In this document: positions 26,301-34,829 of the stretch, one piece after another
Position numbering within the stretch: the stretch's first letter is position 1
Layout of the letters: every line of letters starts with the position of its first letter
DNA from: Micrasema longulum
Taxonomy: Eukaryota; Arthropoda; Insecta; Trichoptera; Brachycentridae
Direction: 5' to 3'
Length of the DNA: 64,000 nt
Assembly: GCA_022494885.1 (NCBI GenBank)
Contig: JAGVSM010003418.1
Coordinates: forward strand, 289,612 to 353,611
The notes under the pieces: model-generated
The model's input: only the letters and a program-made list of their open reading frames with translations
Database searches by the model: none
What the model was told of the DNA's origin: nothing
Translations under genes and position numbers: made by a program

Positions 26301-27756
26301 GAAGGATTTTAAATGACTTTTTTAGTTAATTTGTACTATTTTTTGTCATGAAAATCCACAAATTGTTCTCATCACTTAAAAAAACATATTCTAGATACTT
26401 CTCTCAATTGTGTTTGTTCGTCTTTCCATTTCTTCTTCGTTGACCACCTTAACTTATGTGCCTATCTATCTGTGTAATTTATTTTGTGTTGTCTTCTTAT
26501 TTATTGTTTTGCTAACGCACTTAGTTTTTACAGCGGTGTGGCGGAGTGGGTTTAAATCTCGTAATACAAATCAATCGAGACATTAAATACAAATATTTTC
26601 ATAAAATGTTCAACGAATATCACAAAAATACACATCCATTATGTGGTTCGAAGAAAACTTCATTTCTCCATCGAATTTAGTGCATTTCACTGAAAATTGT
26701 GCACGTTAATTTTTTTCCCCTAATTTGAAGAATTTATAAACTCGGAAATCACTAAAATACGCTTTAGAATAAATAATAACTACTGTATTCAAAATGTAAA
26801 ATATTTTGATGAAATAATTTTTTAAAATCTCAAAAAGCAACTCGGCAGAAACAAGACCCGTACATGTTCCCATAAACATAGGAACGAGATTACTGTAGTT
26901 TCATAACATACTTCCCTCATTTGTGCGAGTATAAAACACCGGAATAATATGAGTTGAAACATTTTTTGTAGGTCCTCGTTCAAAACACCTTATCCTGGCA
27001 ATGGGCTTCCAACGGTAATGTTCCTCCCGGTGCAGTAGAAGTTGGCAATACTGCTGATGGCGAGATTCTTTACCTCGGCCGTGTCAACCGAGATGGAGCT
27101 GTTACTCCAGGAAAGGTATCTTCAAATATAATTCTGAAATGCTTTTTATTTAATTTTTTAAAACTTCCGTCGATTTTTTGTAAAATGTTAAAAATATTTG
27201 ACACCATTTTTCATCATTGGTGATCCAGACTGATAAGTTATGAAAGATTTTAGCTTCTTTATCTTCCTCCACATTTAAATGCAGTGTTTTAGTAATGTAA
27301 CTTTTCTCTTTACTCTTTTAGAGCGTGTTAAATAATAGATTTTAGTGTTCATCTTTTTCTCAATCGAAACAAGTTAGAGAAATAACATTTAAGGTATTAG
27401 GAAGGTTTTAAAACTTTCCCTAAGTGCTACTTGCTTAGTTTCTAAAGGTTGCCAAAAAAATATAAAGCATTAAGTTTTTTCATTGCAACTGGCCTATGAT
27501 GATTAAGTTTTTGTGAAATGCAGCATAGAGTTCTAACTTAAAAGTTCTTTTTCTTCTTCTTTCTAACGTCTTTCTTAGTCTTTGGAATGCACTATTATGG
27601 TGAAATTTTTACAAAACACGTACAATTTTACTACTATGCACAAGAAATTACAAATGGTCGACTTTCCAGATCCAGCGCAGTCACGGATGTTGCTATTATC
27701 CCTACAATGGAGAAGAACAAACTTCCAACGACTACGAGGTCCTGGTATCACAATAA
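8334..27756 (+). CDS. Gene A: proline-rich protein with two DM9 (DUF3421) repeats, 5 coding exons
   Basis: Reconstructed exons are 8334-8340, 19639-20037, 24130-24329, 26972-27115 and 27670-27756, giving 278 aa. All introns are GT-AG, in phases 1,1,0,0, and the frames join without stops. The sequence shows: residues 1-3 MSG; 4-135 Pro-rich with Tyr, Asn and Phe, ending in an acidic/basic stretch (NESDEKIEKPTIEEKK); then DM9 repeat 1 (from RWVGASSSDCSIPGALLVG, with IYAGRAYHMGDLIPCKV) and DM9 repeat 2 (WQWASNGNVPPGAVEVG, then SHGCCYYPYNGEE and NDYEVLVSQ at the C-terminus). No signal peptide or membrane span is seen, so a cytoplasmic protein is expected. DM9 proteins include a mosquito salivary Plasmodium-responsive protein, oyster mannose-binding lectins and part of natterin, so sugar binding or defence is plausible. 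The exon 1 assignment is inferred from phase, donor quality and gene C. Confidence 0.82.
8489..8594. repeat. Direct repeat, partner at 9485-9590
   Basis: Both copies share 'attgctgtgccttttggttt', then gattga(c/a)gatatt, 'taatgtggcta', 'atgtcacg' variants and 'gtctatata(g)gatacaaga'. They are about 1 kb apart in the same orientation within gene A intron 1. Class unknown. Confidence 0.6.
9109..9270. repeat. T-run followed by a 45-bp-arm hairpin
   Basis: A run of at least 20 T ends at 9131. Arms at 9144-9188 (acccgtatgcagagacaaac onward) and 9226-9270 are reverse complements with one mismatch, separated by a 37-nt loop. It may be a small foldback element. No target duplication was recognised. 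Confidence 0.8.
9485..9590. repeat. Direct repeat, partner of 8489-8594
   Basis: The second copy of the motif starting 'aattgctgtgccttttggtt'. The DNA between the copies is A/T-rich and contains the hairpin at 9144-9270. Confidence 0.6.
9600..10370. other. Intron 1 of gene A, no further feature seen
   Basis: AT-rich sequence without recognisable coding exons. A short 'atgacgtcgttcacg' at about 10069 recalls the repeat at 13340-13575. Confidence 0.35.
10375..10855. repeat. ~390-bp repeat in head-to-head form: 193-bp hairpin arms
   Basis: 10441-10633 and 10659-10851 are reverse complements over 193 nt with about two mismatches (one in the t(c/a)aatgg word and one in ggctt(a/t)tgac). The spacer is 25 nt. 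The left flank adds 'caatattttgagtttgtcca' and 'ttcaactccctagggagctg', matching other copies. Confidence 0.85.
11431..11670 (+). mobile_element. LINE-A 3' terminal fragment
   Basis: The plus-strand frame encodes RREGPRKKWHDQLNQNL, then KSRQNRKACMTRCMSVEEAR and a CQDRRVWRSIL ending. This is the C-terminal tail of the LINE family also seen at 12.0-12.97, 36.5-36.9 and 42.6-43.3 kb. A (GTA)n-like tail (gatggtagtagtggtagtag) follows. Confidence 0.7.
11675..11900 (-). mobile_element. Probable tRNA-derived SINE (SINE-5)
   Basis: On the minus strand the head reads cgtggctgacgcccaccatg, ctagaagtctcgggtccgat, tcc, with a B-box-like GGTCCGATTCC. The downstream body (tttcaggataaggaagatag, ccatcgaagcaaaaac) resembles 37066-37200. 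Confidence 0.45.
11995..12975 (+). mobile_element. LINE-A reverse transcriptase, 3' half, decayed
   Basis: The RT domain is visible from KQGCVMSPWLFNIYIDNY (about 12015) through the catalytic LLYADDAVLLAS box (about 12135-12170). The thumb and tail follow: VYLGGMFTRDGKTEKDIERR, VPTLMYGSEVWNW, RWFGHVERMDSKRTAKRIY and AYMRRCMNVEEARYVCKD. Decay: a stop/frame break before the YADD box (about 12126) and an in-frame TGA at 12587-12589 in SLR*MCS, where relatives read SLRRMC, probably a CGA to TGA change. It ends in a gttgttgttgtcgttactg tail. Clade uncertain (RTE/CR1-like). Confidence 0.85.
13340..13575. repeat. Dispersed repeat with partner at 16640-16895
   Basis: Shared words in order: ccggaaat, 'tcacaact', 'actagtgacgtcgttcaa', a T-rich stretch and 'ttgtatccaatttcccg'. 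A minus-strand piece occurs at 63045-63105. Not coding; probably a short interspersed element. Confidence 0.6.
13590..14360 (+). mobile_element. LINE-B 3' fragment (Jockey-like)
   Basis: Frames encode HRHLEYSSVIWSPYYDVHIK, ESVQHRF-like sequence, then LNIPTRNLRQNLLFNTDNHR, TNYGFHFPMPRMLR and the end SLNQIQL*. A frame break lies at about 13870. The tail 'tgcccattgggcgtatata' and taaataaat at 14331-14360 is identical in the copy at 29235-29950. The family is a Jockey-superfamily-like non-LTR element. Lies in gene A intron 1. Confidence 0.8.
14400..16635. other. Intron 1 of gene A, repeat remnants only
   Basis: Holds a (TG)8 microsatellite at 14893-14908, a LINE-tail-like stretch at 14930-15070 (gcccctgactcaacacgg, ending aataaataca), and at about 15840-16080 inverted words (gcccatacggacaaaaac, tgtactcaggtcgcg) of SINE-3. 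No exon was recognised. Confidence 0.4.
14893..14908. repeat. (TG)8 microsatellite
   Basis: Eight uninterrupted TG units. Confidence 0.9.
16640..16895. repeat. Second copy of the 13340-13575 repeat
   Basis: Carries 'ccggaaatgtatcacaactt', 'actagtgacgtcgttcaag', 'gcgcgtaagaaaacattttt' and 'gtatccaatttcccgctgca'. The plus-strand frame over it is not protein-like. Confidence 0.6.
17562..18209 (+). mobile_element. Non-autonomous hAT element with perfect 8-bp TSD
   Basis: Ends are CAGTAGCGGC... and ...CAGGCCCTG (short inverted ends CAGKRSC). The flanks 17554-17561 and 18210-18217 are both ATAATAAA, the 8-bp target duplication expected of hAT. GC-rich termini (gggcgaccgcccagggcgcc / gcccagggcgcta) surround a fragment of the transposase dimerisation domain at about 17800-17990 (YLNVWIALRIMITLPVTIAS, SFSKLKLIKICLR, SRLTNLASL*). 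The element is 648 bp and lacks the catalytic core. In gene A intron 1. Confidence 0.9.
18369..18617 (-). mobile_element. Possible LINE C-terminal fragment
   Basis: The minus-strand frame of 82 codons contains TNHRKHSTIPRISEAFNKSF and NSLDLFNTPY, which resembles the C-terminal 'R.S..P.I..AFN..' tail of insect CR1/Jockey-type RTs. Weak evidence. Confidence 0.35.
18620..19638. other. End of gene A intron 1, no feature seen
   Basis: AT-rich; no repeat or exon recognised. Confidence 0.4.
19639..20037 (+). CDS. Gene A exon 2: proline-rich region
   Basis: Acceptor ttttatccag at 19629-19638 and donor gtaagt at 20038-20043. The 399 nt enter and leave in phase 1, so the exon is symmetric. It encodes 132 full codons starting SPPPPWKNPTVPYIPISYC and ending EKIEKPTIEEKK. 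An in-frame TAG at 19608-19610, upstream of the acceptor, rules out a start in this exon. GC content is clearly above the flanking introns. Frames on either strand that overlap it are shadows. Confidence 0.85.
20038..21955. other. Gene A intron 2, first part, no feature seen
   Basis: AT-rich. A 'gtacctaagtacctacctat' / 'gtacctaggtacctacttat' simple pair occurs at about 20691 and 20764. No exon recognised. Confidence 0.4.
21957..22205 (+). mobile_element. tRNA-derived SINE (SINE-2)
   Basis: It starts around aacgtggtcaaaatttaaat, then gcaagaggtctcgggctcga with a B-box-like GGGCTCGATTC. The body includes 'cgctggactggcacgtgaaa', 'atcaacttaccttcacctga' and 'gcagtgctattaggtgcggg'. Copies: 39071-39307, 47918-47980 (head), 55555-55730 (minus) and 23931-23985 (middle). 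Confidence 0.7.
22206..23505. other. Gene A intron 2, middle part, no gene seen
   Basis: Only AT-rich DNA. Confidence 0.35.
23509..23685 (+). mobile_element. SINE-1 copy
   Basis: tgcctccggggtgtagcggt, 'ggaaggttccgggttcgatt', 'tcaagcctgggtgttctgtg' and 'tgggccttctggcctcctgt' in the order of 7166-7358. It has more substitutions and a short A-rich tail. Confidence 0.8.
23931..23985 (+). mobile_element. SINE-2 internal fragment
   Basis: 'gtttctggattggcacctga' and 'agcgtaagaccgatcacctt' match the body of 39071-39307. It lies about 150 bp before gene A exon 3. Confidence 0.5.
24130..24329 (+). CDS. Gene A exon 3: first DM9 repeat
   Basis: Acceptor ctgtttgttctgttaag and donor GAG|gtaagt. The exon enters in phase 1 (A|CT = Thr) and leaves in phase 0. 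It encodes YRWVGASSSDCSIPGALLVG, then IYAGRAYHMGDLIPCKVIP and AYGGQEIIKDQFE, one whole DM9 unit of 66 residues. The usual 'CCY' of DM9 is replaced by VSYIAY here. Confidence 0.88.
24330..26971. other. Gene A intron 3, no feature seen
   Basis: 2.6 kb of AT-rich DNA. A 64-codon minus frame at 25052-25246 has no recognised motif. No repeat family assigned. Confidence 0.4.
26972..27115 (+). CDS. Gene A exon 4: second DM9 repeat, first part
   Basis: Acceptor attttttgtag and donor AAG|gtatct, phase 0 at both ends. It encodes VLVQNTLSWQWASNGNVPPG, then VEVGNTADGEILYLGRV and DGAVTPGK. The boundary falls at the conserved P/L-G-K, exactly as in gene C exon 4. Confidence 0.88.
27670..27756 (+). CDS. 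Gene A exon 5: second DM9 repeat, end
   Basis: Acceptor gactttccag at 27660-27669. The 28 codons read IQRSHGCCYYPYNGEEQ, then TSNDYEVLVSQ and TAA. SHGCCY, PYNG and YEVLV are the DM9 end signature. Two overlapping frames (27582-27767, 27587-27781) begin in the intron and are shadows. Confidence 0.88.
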   Translation: MQRSHGCCYYPYNGEEQTSNDYEVLVSQ

Positions 27757-27810
27757 GTCCATATTAATCCCACTACAATAATATAAGCGCTTGTATGACA
27801 TAATTTAAAT

Positions 27811-27829
27811 ATTAAATCTTTATATTAAA
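27811..27829 (+). promoter_or_regulatory. Poly(A) signals of gene A (two ATTAAA)
   Basis: ATTAAA at 27811-27816 and 27824-27829, 55-70 bp after the stop codon. Confidence 0.6.
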
Positions 27830-28099
27830 GCATCACATTGGTTTTATTTTACTTTAAATGTAATTTTGGGTAAATAAAAACGTTAGAAATCATGCAGTAA
27901 AATGAGGTTGATTTACTTTTTTGATTTTTTTTGCAAATTTTATATAAAATGTATGTACGTACACTAAGGCATCTTAACTGCATACCCTGATATCAGATTA
28001 TTCTGAAAGTATTTAAAATGATGGCATCAGTATCGTAAATCTAGAATTTTAATTGTTTTAAAGACTATTCAAAGATTAACGAATTTCAACATGGATAAA

Positions 28100-28465
28100 A
28101 AATATTTTAGAGATGAGAAAATGAAAGCCTAGGCATTTACAGGGCTTATGACTTGTGATTGACTGGTTTAAGAGGCCACTTTACACACTGGGTATCATTC
28201 ACCATTTTGCCTGTGTTTGAGAATCTGTATTTCTTCAATTCTTCCATCTGTTGATTTTAGTGAAGTTCTTTGAAGTTCTTCAGTGAAACCTTTATTGTTG
28301 TGAAGAGATTTATCGGATCGAATTATTTCACATACTAGGCAACGCCTGAAATTCCCTTCTCTAAAATGTTCTCCATCCCTGTTGTAATTTGTTAATCATA
28401 ATGACTCCATAGGGAGTGAAATCCAATCTTTTGTCTTCAAACATTTGGACAAACTCAAAATATTG
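28100..28465 (-). repeat. ~390-bp repeat, diverged minus-oriented copy
   Basis: gaaagcctaggcatttacag, 'tttacacactgggtatcatt', 'aattcttccatctgttgatt', 'ctaggcaacgcctgaaatt', then a plus-oriented end 'ttctctaaaatgttctccat' and 'tttggacaaactcaaaatat'. Again a switch of orientation near the end. Confidence 0.7.
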
Positions 28466-29234
28466 TAACTTATCAAAGCTTCAGATGTAATCTTATTGGA
28501 ACATTAATAAAAATTTTACCGTCTCGTCAGCGTGCCGTCGTTTAGGTGAAATAAATGAGATGAATTTGATTAAATCAAAATTTGCCTGTGCGATAAATCA
28601 ATACTTGAAGATGTCCCTTTTACCTATCGATGCATTTCGCATTTTAGATTACGATAGTTACGTCCATTTTTAAAATGTCGATTTTCAAATCCCATTAAAG
28701 TTCGCTTACAAAATAAATCATGTTTGCCATCTTTCGACAGATATTAGAATCTGTATATGTACATTAAATCTGGGATAAGTCATAGAGATATTAGGTAGGA
28801 TCCATGCATTAATAGCGATCCCATTATAAGCAAAAAAAAATGGCGACCCCCTAGGAATGAAATGTAATGTAAAATGTACTATTCTAGTCGTATGTCATCG
28901 ATTTAAAAGGGGGCATATTCAATTTTCTTTCGTTAGACACCATATTATTCTTTATCAAGAAATCAAGAGCGAGGTAGAAGCCTGCGTAGCGAAATTGATA
29001 AGATTTATACATCTTGCTGCTGATGATAAAATTAAATGGAATTTAATTTGCATAAGATCGACGTCTTCTGTATAAAGATAAAAGAACAATATCCAGAGTT
29101 GGCAAGGAAAACTATGAAATTATAACTACCTTCGCCACATCCTACTTTTAGGATTTTTCGTTCTCTTTAATGGTGGACATAAAAACCAAAAAGAAAAATG
29201 TACTCCAAAAATAGAACCGTGATTCGACAAACTT

Positions 29235-29950
29235 TCTTTTACAATTCATATTGAACATTTTATCAATAAATCCTTAAAAATTCTTGGATTTATTAACAGA
29301 AGCACAGCTGACTTCAAAAATATCAATACTCTTAAAACTCTCTTCTGTTCCCTAGTTCACTAGCACCTAGAGTATTCATCTGTTATCTAGTCTCCATATT
29401 ATGCTGTTCACATCAAGAATTTTGAATCAGTTCAACATCGATTTTTAAGAAAGATAGGCTGGAGGTCGAGCTTATCTAGAGACCTATATACATATAATGA
29501 GTTAGAAACTACCTTGAATATATCTTCTCTTCAAAACCTTCGAAATAAATCCGACCTTATAGTCATTTTTTTCAAGTACAGCTTAATTAACTTAATTAAC
29601 TATTTGATGCGCCTGAACTACTGAGCTCAGTAAAATTAAATATCCCAACTAGAAACCTTAGACAAAACTTATTCTTTCATACCGATATCCATAGAACTAA
29701 CTATGGTTTTCATTTCCCTATGCCCAGAATTCTTAGGTCTGCCAACAAACATACCAGTCTTGATTTCTTTGATAACAAATTGCCTTCTTTCATACGATCA
29801 CTGAATCAAATTAAATTATAAACACATATCTCCCGCTTCCACTCCCACAAAGTCTACTATAAACCATAGAGTCTTTCTAATTTTTTTATAATAATTTTCT
29901 ATGTTTGAATGTGTCAATAAAAATGCCCATTGGGCGTATATATAAATAAA
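29235..29950 (+). mobile_element. LINE-B 3' fragment, second copy
   Basis: Pieces encode LGFINRSTADFKNINTLKTL, LEYSSVI, a VQHRFLRKIGWRS-type segment, LNIPTRNLRQNLFF, YGFHFPMPRI and SLNQIKL*. It matches 13590-14360 with several frameshifts and the same 'aatgcccattgggcgtatat' tail. Confidence 0.8.
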
Positions 29951-30118
29951 TTGTAAATATCCACAGCTTTCTAACAGTATTTATTGTATTAATGACGTAA
30001 AACTCTTGCTTTTTTCTTTTACCTTACTTGCGACCGCGCCCCTAAAGAATGCTTTGCGAACCCCCTTGCGGTCACGAACTATGGGTTGAAAAACACTGGA
30101 GTGATATTTTATATATGA

Positions 30119-30490
30119 TGACAGGCACCGTGGCACAGTTGGTTAGATAGCGAACTGTGAAACTAGCGTCACGCGTTTAATTCAGGCCAGTTGCAAGAAA
30201 GACACCGAGGTTTTTTTTCTCAATTGGTTCGGGTGTTACGGTGTATTTTTCACTGAGAGTAATAATTCGCGAGAGAAGCCTCTTAGCTCTATTGCGCAGA
30301 ACAAAAGCGAACCATTTTTTTTGTTTGATTTTTAGCTTAACAACAAACATGTAACGGACGGTTTTGGTCGACCTGAGTACCCACGGCCCATTATATTACT
30401 GTAAACTGTAGCTAACTTCTCGATTGATAATCTAATAATGGTTTTTGTCCGTATGGGCGACTCTGTTAGCCAGTAACGTAACATTACTCT
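30119..30490 (+). mobile_element. tRNA-derived SINE (SINE-3)
   Basis: The head 'ggcaccgtggcacagttggt' is A-box-like, followed by 'gcgtcacgcgtttaattcag'. The body holds 'gagagtaataattcgcgaga', 'gaagcctcttagctctattg', 'catgtaacggacggttttgg' and 'gtccgtatgggcgactctgt'. Partial copies lie at 44115-44270, 45225-45425 and inverted at about 15840-16080. Confidence 0.6.
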
Positions 30491-30556
30491 AAGATTTTTC
30501 AAACTTCCTCCCATTTCCTCTCTTCCCCACCTTATGGTAAGCTAGCGAGTAGTTAC

Positions 30557-30762
30557 ATTTCCTTCGGTGTACTGGTCAAGACGCTTGTTTCACACACGGA
30601 AGGTTCCGGGTTCGATTGTCGGTGAGACCACAAAAATTAAATGTGATTTTTCTCAACCCGGGTTGTCCTGTGATGTAATTCACCACTGTTATTAGGCCTT
30701 CTGGCCTGTTGTAATGCAAAAAATATAAATAAATAAAAAATAAAAAATAATAATATTAAAAA
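30557..30762 (+). mobile_element. SINE-1 copy
   Basis: acatttccttcggtgtactg, 'acggaaggttccgggttcga', 'gtgatgtaattcaccactgt' and 'ggccttctggcctgttgtaa', then an A/T tail. The start has lost part of the tRNA head. Confidence 0.75.
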
Positions 30763-30764
30763 AA

Positions 30765-32100
30765 ATGTAAGAAATAAAATGCCGAACACTGTACAAGTGC
30801 AACTAAAAATGGTAAAGGGTGGGGTTATATTCTTAGATGACGTCACAGCCATCTTTACATATTGGCCCATCCACACGGCGCGATAAAATAACATAGAGTG
30901 GTGGATAGTTATTGTATTATAATTATTTTTTACTTTATTAAATGCAGGGCAAACGCAATAACCAGTATACCATGGGACCGACTATCGTAATTAAATTTCC
31001 TTTTGTTGGATTTTGTCGGAGAGCTGCCGATGAGTGAATTTTATATAGATACAAAAGTCAATAAACTCTAATTTTACTGTATCGTGTGGGTTTGGACGAT
31101 ACTAGTGTAATGTTAGAGCAATTGGAAAGGAAACATATGGTTATTGGTAAAATTATAATAAGTCATTTTAATGAAATAAAAATAAATCAGTTTTTATAAT
31201 GTTAAATACAATATATTTTTTTTAAATACCTGTAATTTTAACTGATTAATTACAAAATATAGAGTAAAGGGTGGGTATATCACTAGGTAAGTAGATATCG
31301 AGATTCTATTATTATGTTATTGACCGGTATTTTGGTTATGTGGGGGTGTCACGAATGCACAGATCAGAGGTTCTCAACCAGCAGTGGTTCTTAAGCTTTT
31401 CGATGTCACGGTGCACTTTTGATCATATGAAAATATTGTGTTGCACCAAAATAAAATGGTCAGAAAACAAAGAAAAGCATACGGACATAACTGTTATTAA
31501 AATCAACAGTTAATTAAAAAAAATAAAAAAATTACATGGATACATGGAAAAATGTGTGAATCAAATTACCCTTGCAAAATATCATTTTTTAGATGTGAAA
31601 TAAATCATTGTGAGTACTGCGTTTTTGTCAGATTTTGCAGATTTCAGAAATACTTGTTTGATTTTGATATATGTAGCTACACTCGTTTTTTTATTCTTCT
31701 AGTTTTTCTATTTTCTAAATTTTTGTATTAGTTATTGTTCAGAAACCGAGCTGAAAATATGATTTTGAAAACAGTAACAATATTTTCAGTGCCCTTGTAT
31801 AGAAAACTGGAGCTTTTCATGGACAGGAATCCACAATCCCTGTATATTTATTTCAGGAAATGTGTTTTTAGAGTAGGTAGGTACAATCCGTTCTTTTTTG
31901 GTACGAAAATTCACAACTCGATGTAGCAATCGTAGAAAATAAATTTATTATCCAGTCATCATTTTATTTGAATTAAAGGAGGAAAGCAGTATGCGATCTT
32001 CCAACAAAATTAAATGTTTGACGGATATTTCCGCTTTTTAATTTTTTTTTCAGGGTGCACTTGCAACAAGCTTGCAGTGCACTAGTGTTCTGCTAACTTC
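30765..32100. other. Intergenic, no gene seen
   Basis: Apart from a short 'aatgccgaacactgtacaag' match to 1138 and 56268, nothing is recognised. Confidence 0.35.
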
Positions 32101-32102
32101 TG

Positions 32103-32147
32103 TTAACTTCTAACCCAGAGGTTAAGAACCTCTGGGTTAGAAGTTAA
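32103..32147. repeat. Perfect 21-bp-arm palindrome
   Basis: ttaacttctaacccagaggtt, then AAG, then its exact reverse complement. Confidence 0.85.
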
Positions 32148-32164
32148 AACCCTACTCTGCCACA

Positions 32165-33060
32165 ACTTTTTTATTTATTATTTATTCATATTTTTCGCTT
32201 ACAAACTATAATTAATTATAAAAATAATGTGACCTCACTGGGGTTTTCCGTGACGAGGACACTTAACAGTTTAGTTTTTTAAAATTACATTTGAGAATAA
32301 ACAAAGAAGACTAACTTAAAAAACAAACATAATTAACAAATATTCAGACAGTTTTAAAAACAAGGTATTTATGTACATCTATATTATTTATATTACAAAA
32401 CACACAACGAAAACAACAAAAACCCAACATAAGTTATACAGTTGTGGAGCAGTTGATTCAGCATTGTTATGGGCGAATGAGACAATCCATTTTACTTCTA
32501 CCTAGCTCCACTATCCACTTTTTTATAGCCTTTTTAAACATTTTCTCATTACTAATTGCTTTAATAGATAGTGGAAGTAGGTTATAGATTTTAATTGAAT
32601 AATACTCAAAATCCCTTTGTCTGAAAGTGGTATTAGTTTGCATTTGTTTAAGTTGTTTATGTGTTGAGGATCTAGTGATTATATTATTTGTATGTGGTGT
32701 ATTGTGGGGGTTATGTCTTTCATTTGAGTAAGAGTAGTGTTTGAATCTATAAGTGAGTATTGTTGTAGCGTATAATTGTTTTGGTGTCATAAGTTGTAAT
32801 TTATGGAATATTTCTTCAGTAGATGTCTGTATCGGGACTCTGAGTATTATTTTAATGATGGATTTTTGTGCAACCAATACACTATTTAAAACTGTGTCAC
32901 TCGCACCACCCCAACCGATTATACCGTACTCCAAAATTGATTGGCACAATGCAAAATAAATCTTTAAAAGTTCCTGTACATTAATTACATTTCGAATGAT
33001 TTTGAATATATACATTAATTTCTTAAGTTTATTAGTAACATTTTCAATCTGCTGTTTACT
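32165..33060 (-). mobile_element. LINE-D 3' fragment with 182-codon frame
   Basis: The minus-strand frame 32467-33015 encodes LCQSILEYGIIGWGGASDTV, AQKSIIKIILRVPIQTSTEE, FRQRDFEYYSIKIYNLLP and the end IKKWIVELGRSKMDCLIRP*. This is the C-terminal domain of a CR1/Jockey-type non-LTR RT. The 3' UTR (32165-32460) contains 'gtgacctcactggggttttc'. The same 3' end is found on the plus strand at 59455-59755. Confidence 0.8.
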
Positions 33061-33079
33061 TTATTCTATTAAAGCGCAT

Positions 33080-33900
33080 ATATTTCTACAGCACGAAGCA
33101 GACAATGATATTTATTTATTTATACTTTTACAACTTTTGTACATTCTTTTAATTTAGACTAATGTTTCCTCAGAGTGTCCCGTGCCGATGGAAACATTTT
33201 ACAATAAGTATAATGAAAAATGCTTTAAATGAGTTATTTAACATAGTTGCAGGAACATAACATAGAAAATAAAAACGTAATTAACCTAATTATCATCGTA
33301 AATATAATAAGCAATTTAAACTAAAATAATCATAAAAACAAGACAAATTCATATAGACTTTTAGACAAAATTTCATAATCAGGACACACATTTATAACTA
33401 TTTGGCTTGATGCGCTCATAGATCCGTGCGCAACCCACCTCCACGATCAATATCTTAATAGCAATTTTATATTGTGAGTACTTACTAATTGTCCTTATGG
33501 ACAATGGAAGTAAATTGTACACTTTAACTGAGTAGTAGGCCAATCCTCTTTGACCGAAGGTTGTATTAATTTTTAATGGTTTTTGCAGCTTCAGAGTGGA
33601 GTATCTAGTAACGGTTGTATTTGTGAAATGAGTTATGGAAGCTAGAAAATAATGTTTGTGTGCGTACAGTAACAGAGCTTTTGCATAAAGTTGTCGTGCA
33701 GATGTTACATTAAGATTTACGAATATACCTATTGAGCTAGTTCTGATTAGGACTCTAAAGATAATTTTTACTAAAGCTTTTTGTGCAATGATTATTTGTT
33801 TGATCAATGTGTCATTTGCATATCCCCATCCAATTATTCCATATTCCAAAACTGATTGACTTATTGCGTAATATATTGTTACAAGTTCTTTTAGGCTATA
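33080..33900 (-). mobile_element. LINE-D relative, second tandem fragment
   Basis: The minus frame 33379-33849 encodes MEYGIIGWGYANDTLIKQII, AQKALVKIIFRVLIRTSS, FGQRGLAYYSVKVYNLLPLS and a KILIVEVGCARIYERIKP end. It is about as similar to the 32.5-33.0 kb copy as a subfamily would be, in the same orientation directly beside it. Confidence 0.78.
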
Positions 33901-33904
33901 TGTT

Positions 33905-34825
33905 TTCTCAGTATCGCTGTATTAGTCATAATGCTTCAGGTAGGTACGCATAGGAGTGTTAGGAATCAGTTATCAGCAATAAATGACCTCAATCAATCAA
34001 TAAGTTATGTTAAGCTGAAATAATAATAATATTAAAAATAATTTCCTAGAACGCAATAAGATTCTATTTAAAACGCTTAGCTCAAAAATGTAAATGAATT
34101 ATTTTCGAATGAAATGAATAAATTAAATAAAATATCACTTATTTATCACAACATATGCATTATTTATTTATTTATTTATTTTATTTTATTTGGGATTTTT
34201 ACAGCTATTACATAAACAAAATAATTAGAAAAATCTTAACAATACTAAAGCCAATTTAAAAAATCCACTGTAAATATAATGACACATAAAATATAAGAAA
34301 AGAAGTTTAGTATTTGTATTTGTGTGACGTTTGTATTCATGTGTATGTGAATGTGTGTATGCGTGAATGAATGAGGGAGAGGATACATGTGCGTGTGGGA
34401 ATGAATGAGGGAGAGGGTGCGAAATAAATAATTGTTTAAAACTTGTAAATTGTATTAAAAATGGTACAATAAAGAGCTTAGTAAAAAGTTAGAAACCTTT
34501 TTGTTAAAATTCAAATGACGAAATGATATAAATTGTATTTTTTTTAAAGTATGTTAAATTTCAAAACCGTATTCTAAAAAAAAAAGCATTTTATTTTAAA
34601 ATTTAACTGATACACATCGAATGAATAATGTGCGGCGAGTCCTATACAATACAGTAGGTAACCACAAAATGCAGTAAATACGAAATAATGACAACAATAA
34701 AATAAGGTTTGACAATACGCGAACTTTGATTCAAAACGAACACACAAATGCATATTATATGCACCTACATAATATATAAATAAGAATAACATATAAGTTT
34801 AATAGAAATGATTCGGATTATAAAA
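33905..34825. other. Intergenic, retroelement tail only
   Basis: 34150-34440 looks like a LINE 3' end on the minus strand: (ATTT)n at 34161-34185, 'tttttacagctattacataa' and a G-rich 'gaatgaatgagggagagg' pair. Otherwise nothing. Confidence 0.35.
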
Positions 34826-34829
34826 ATCA

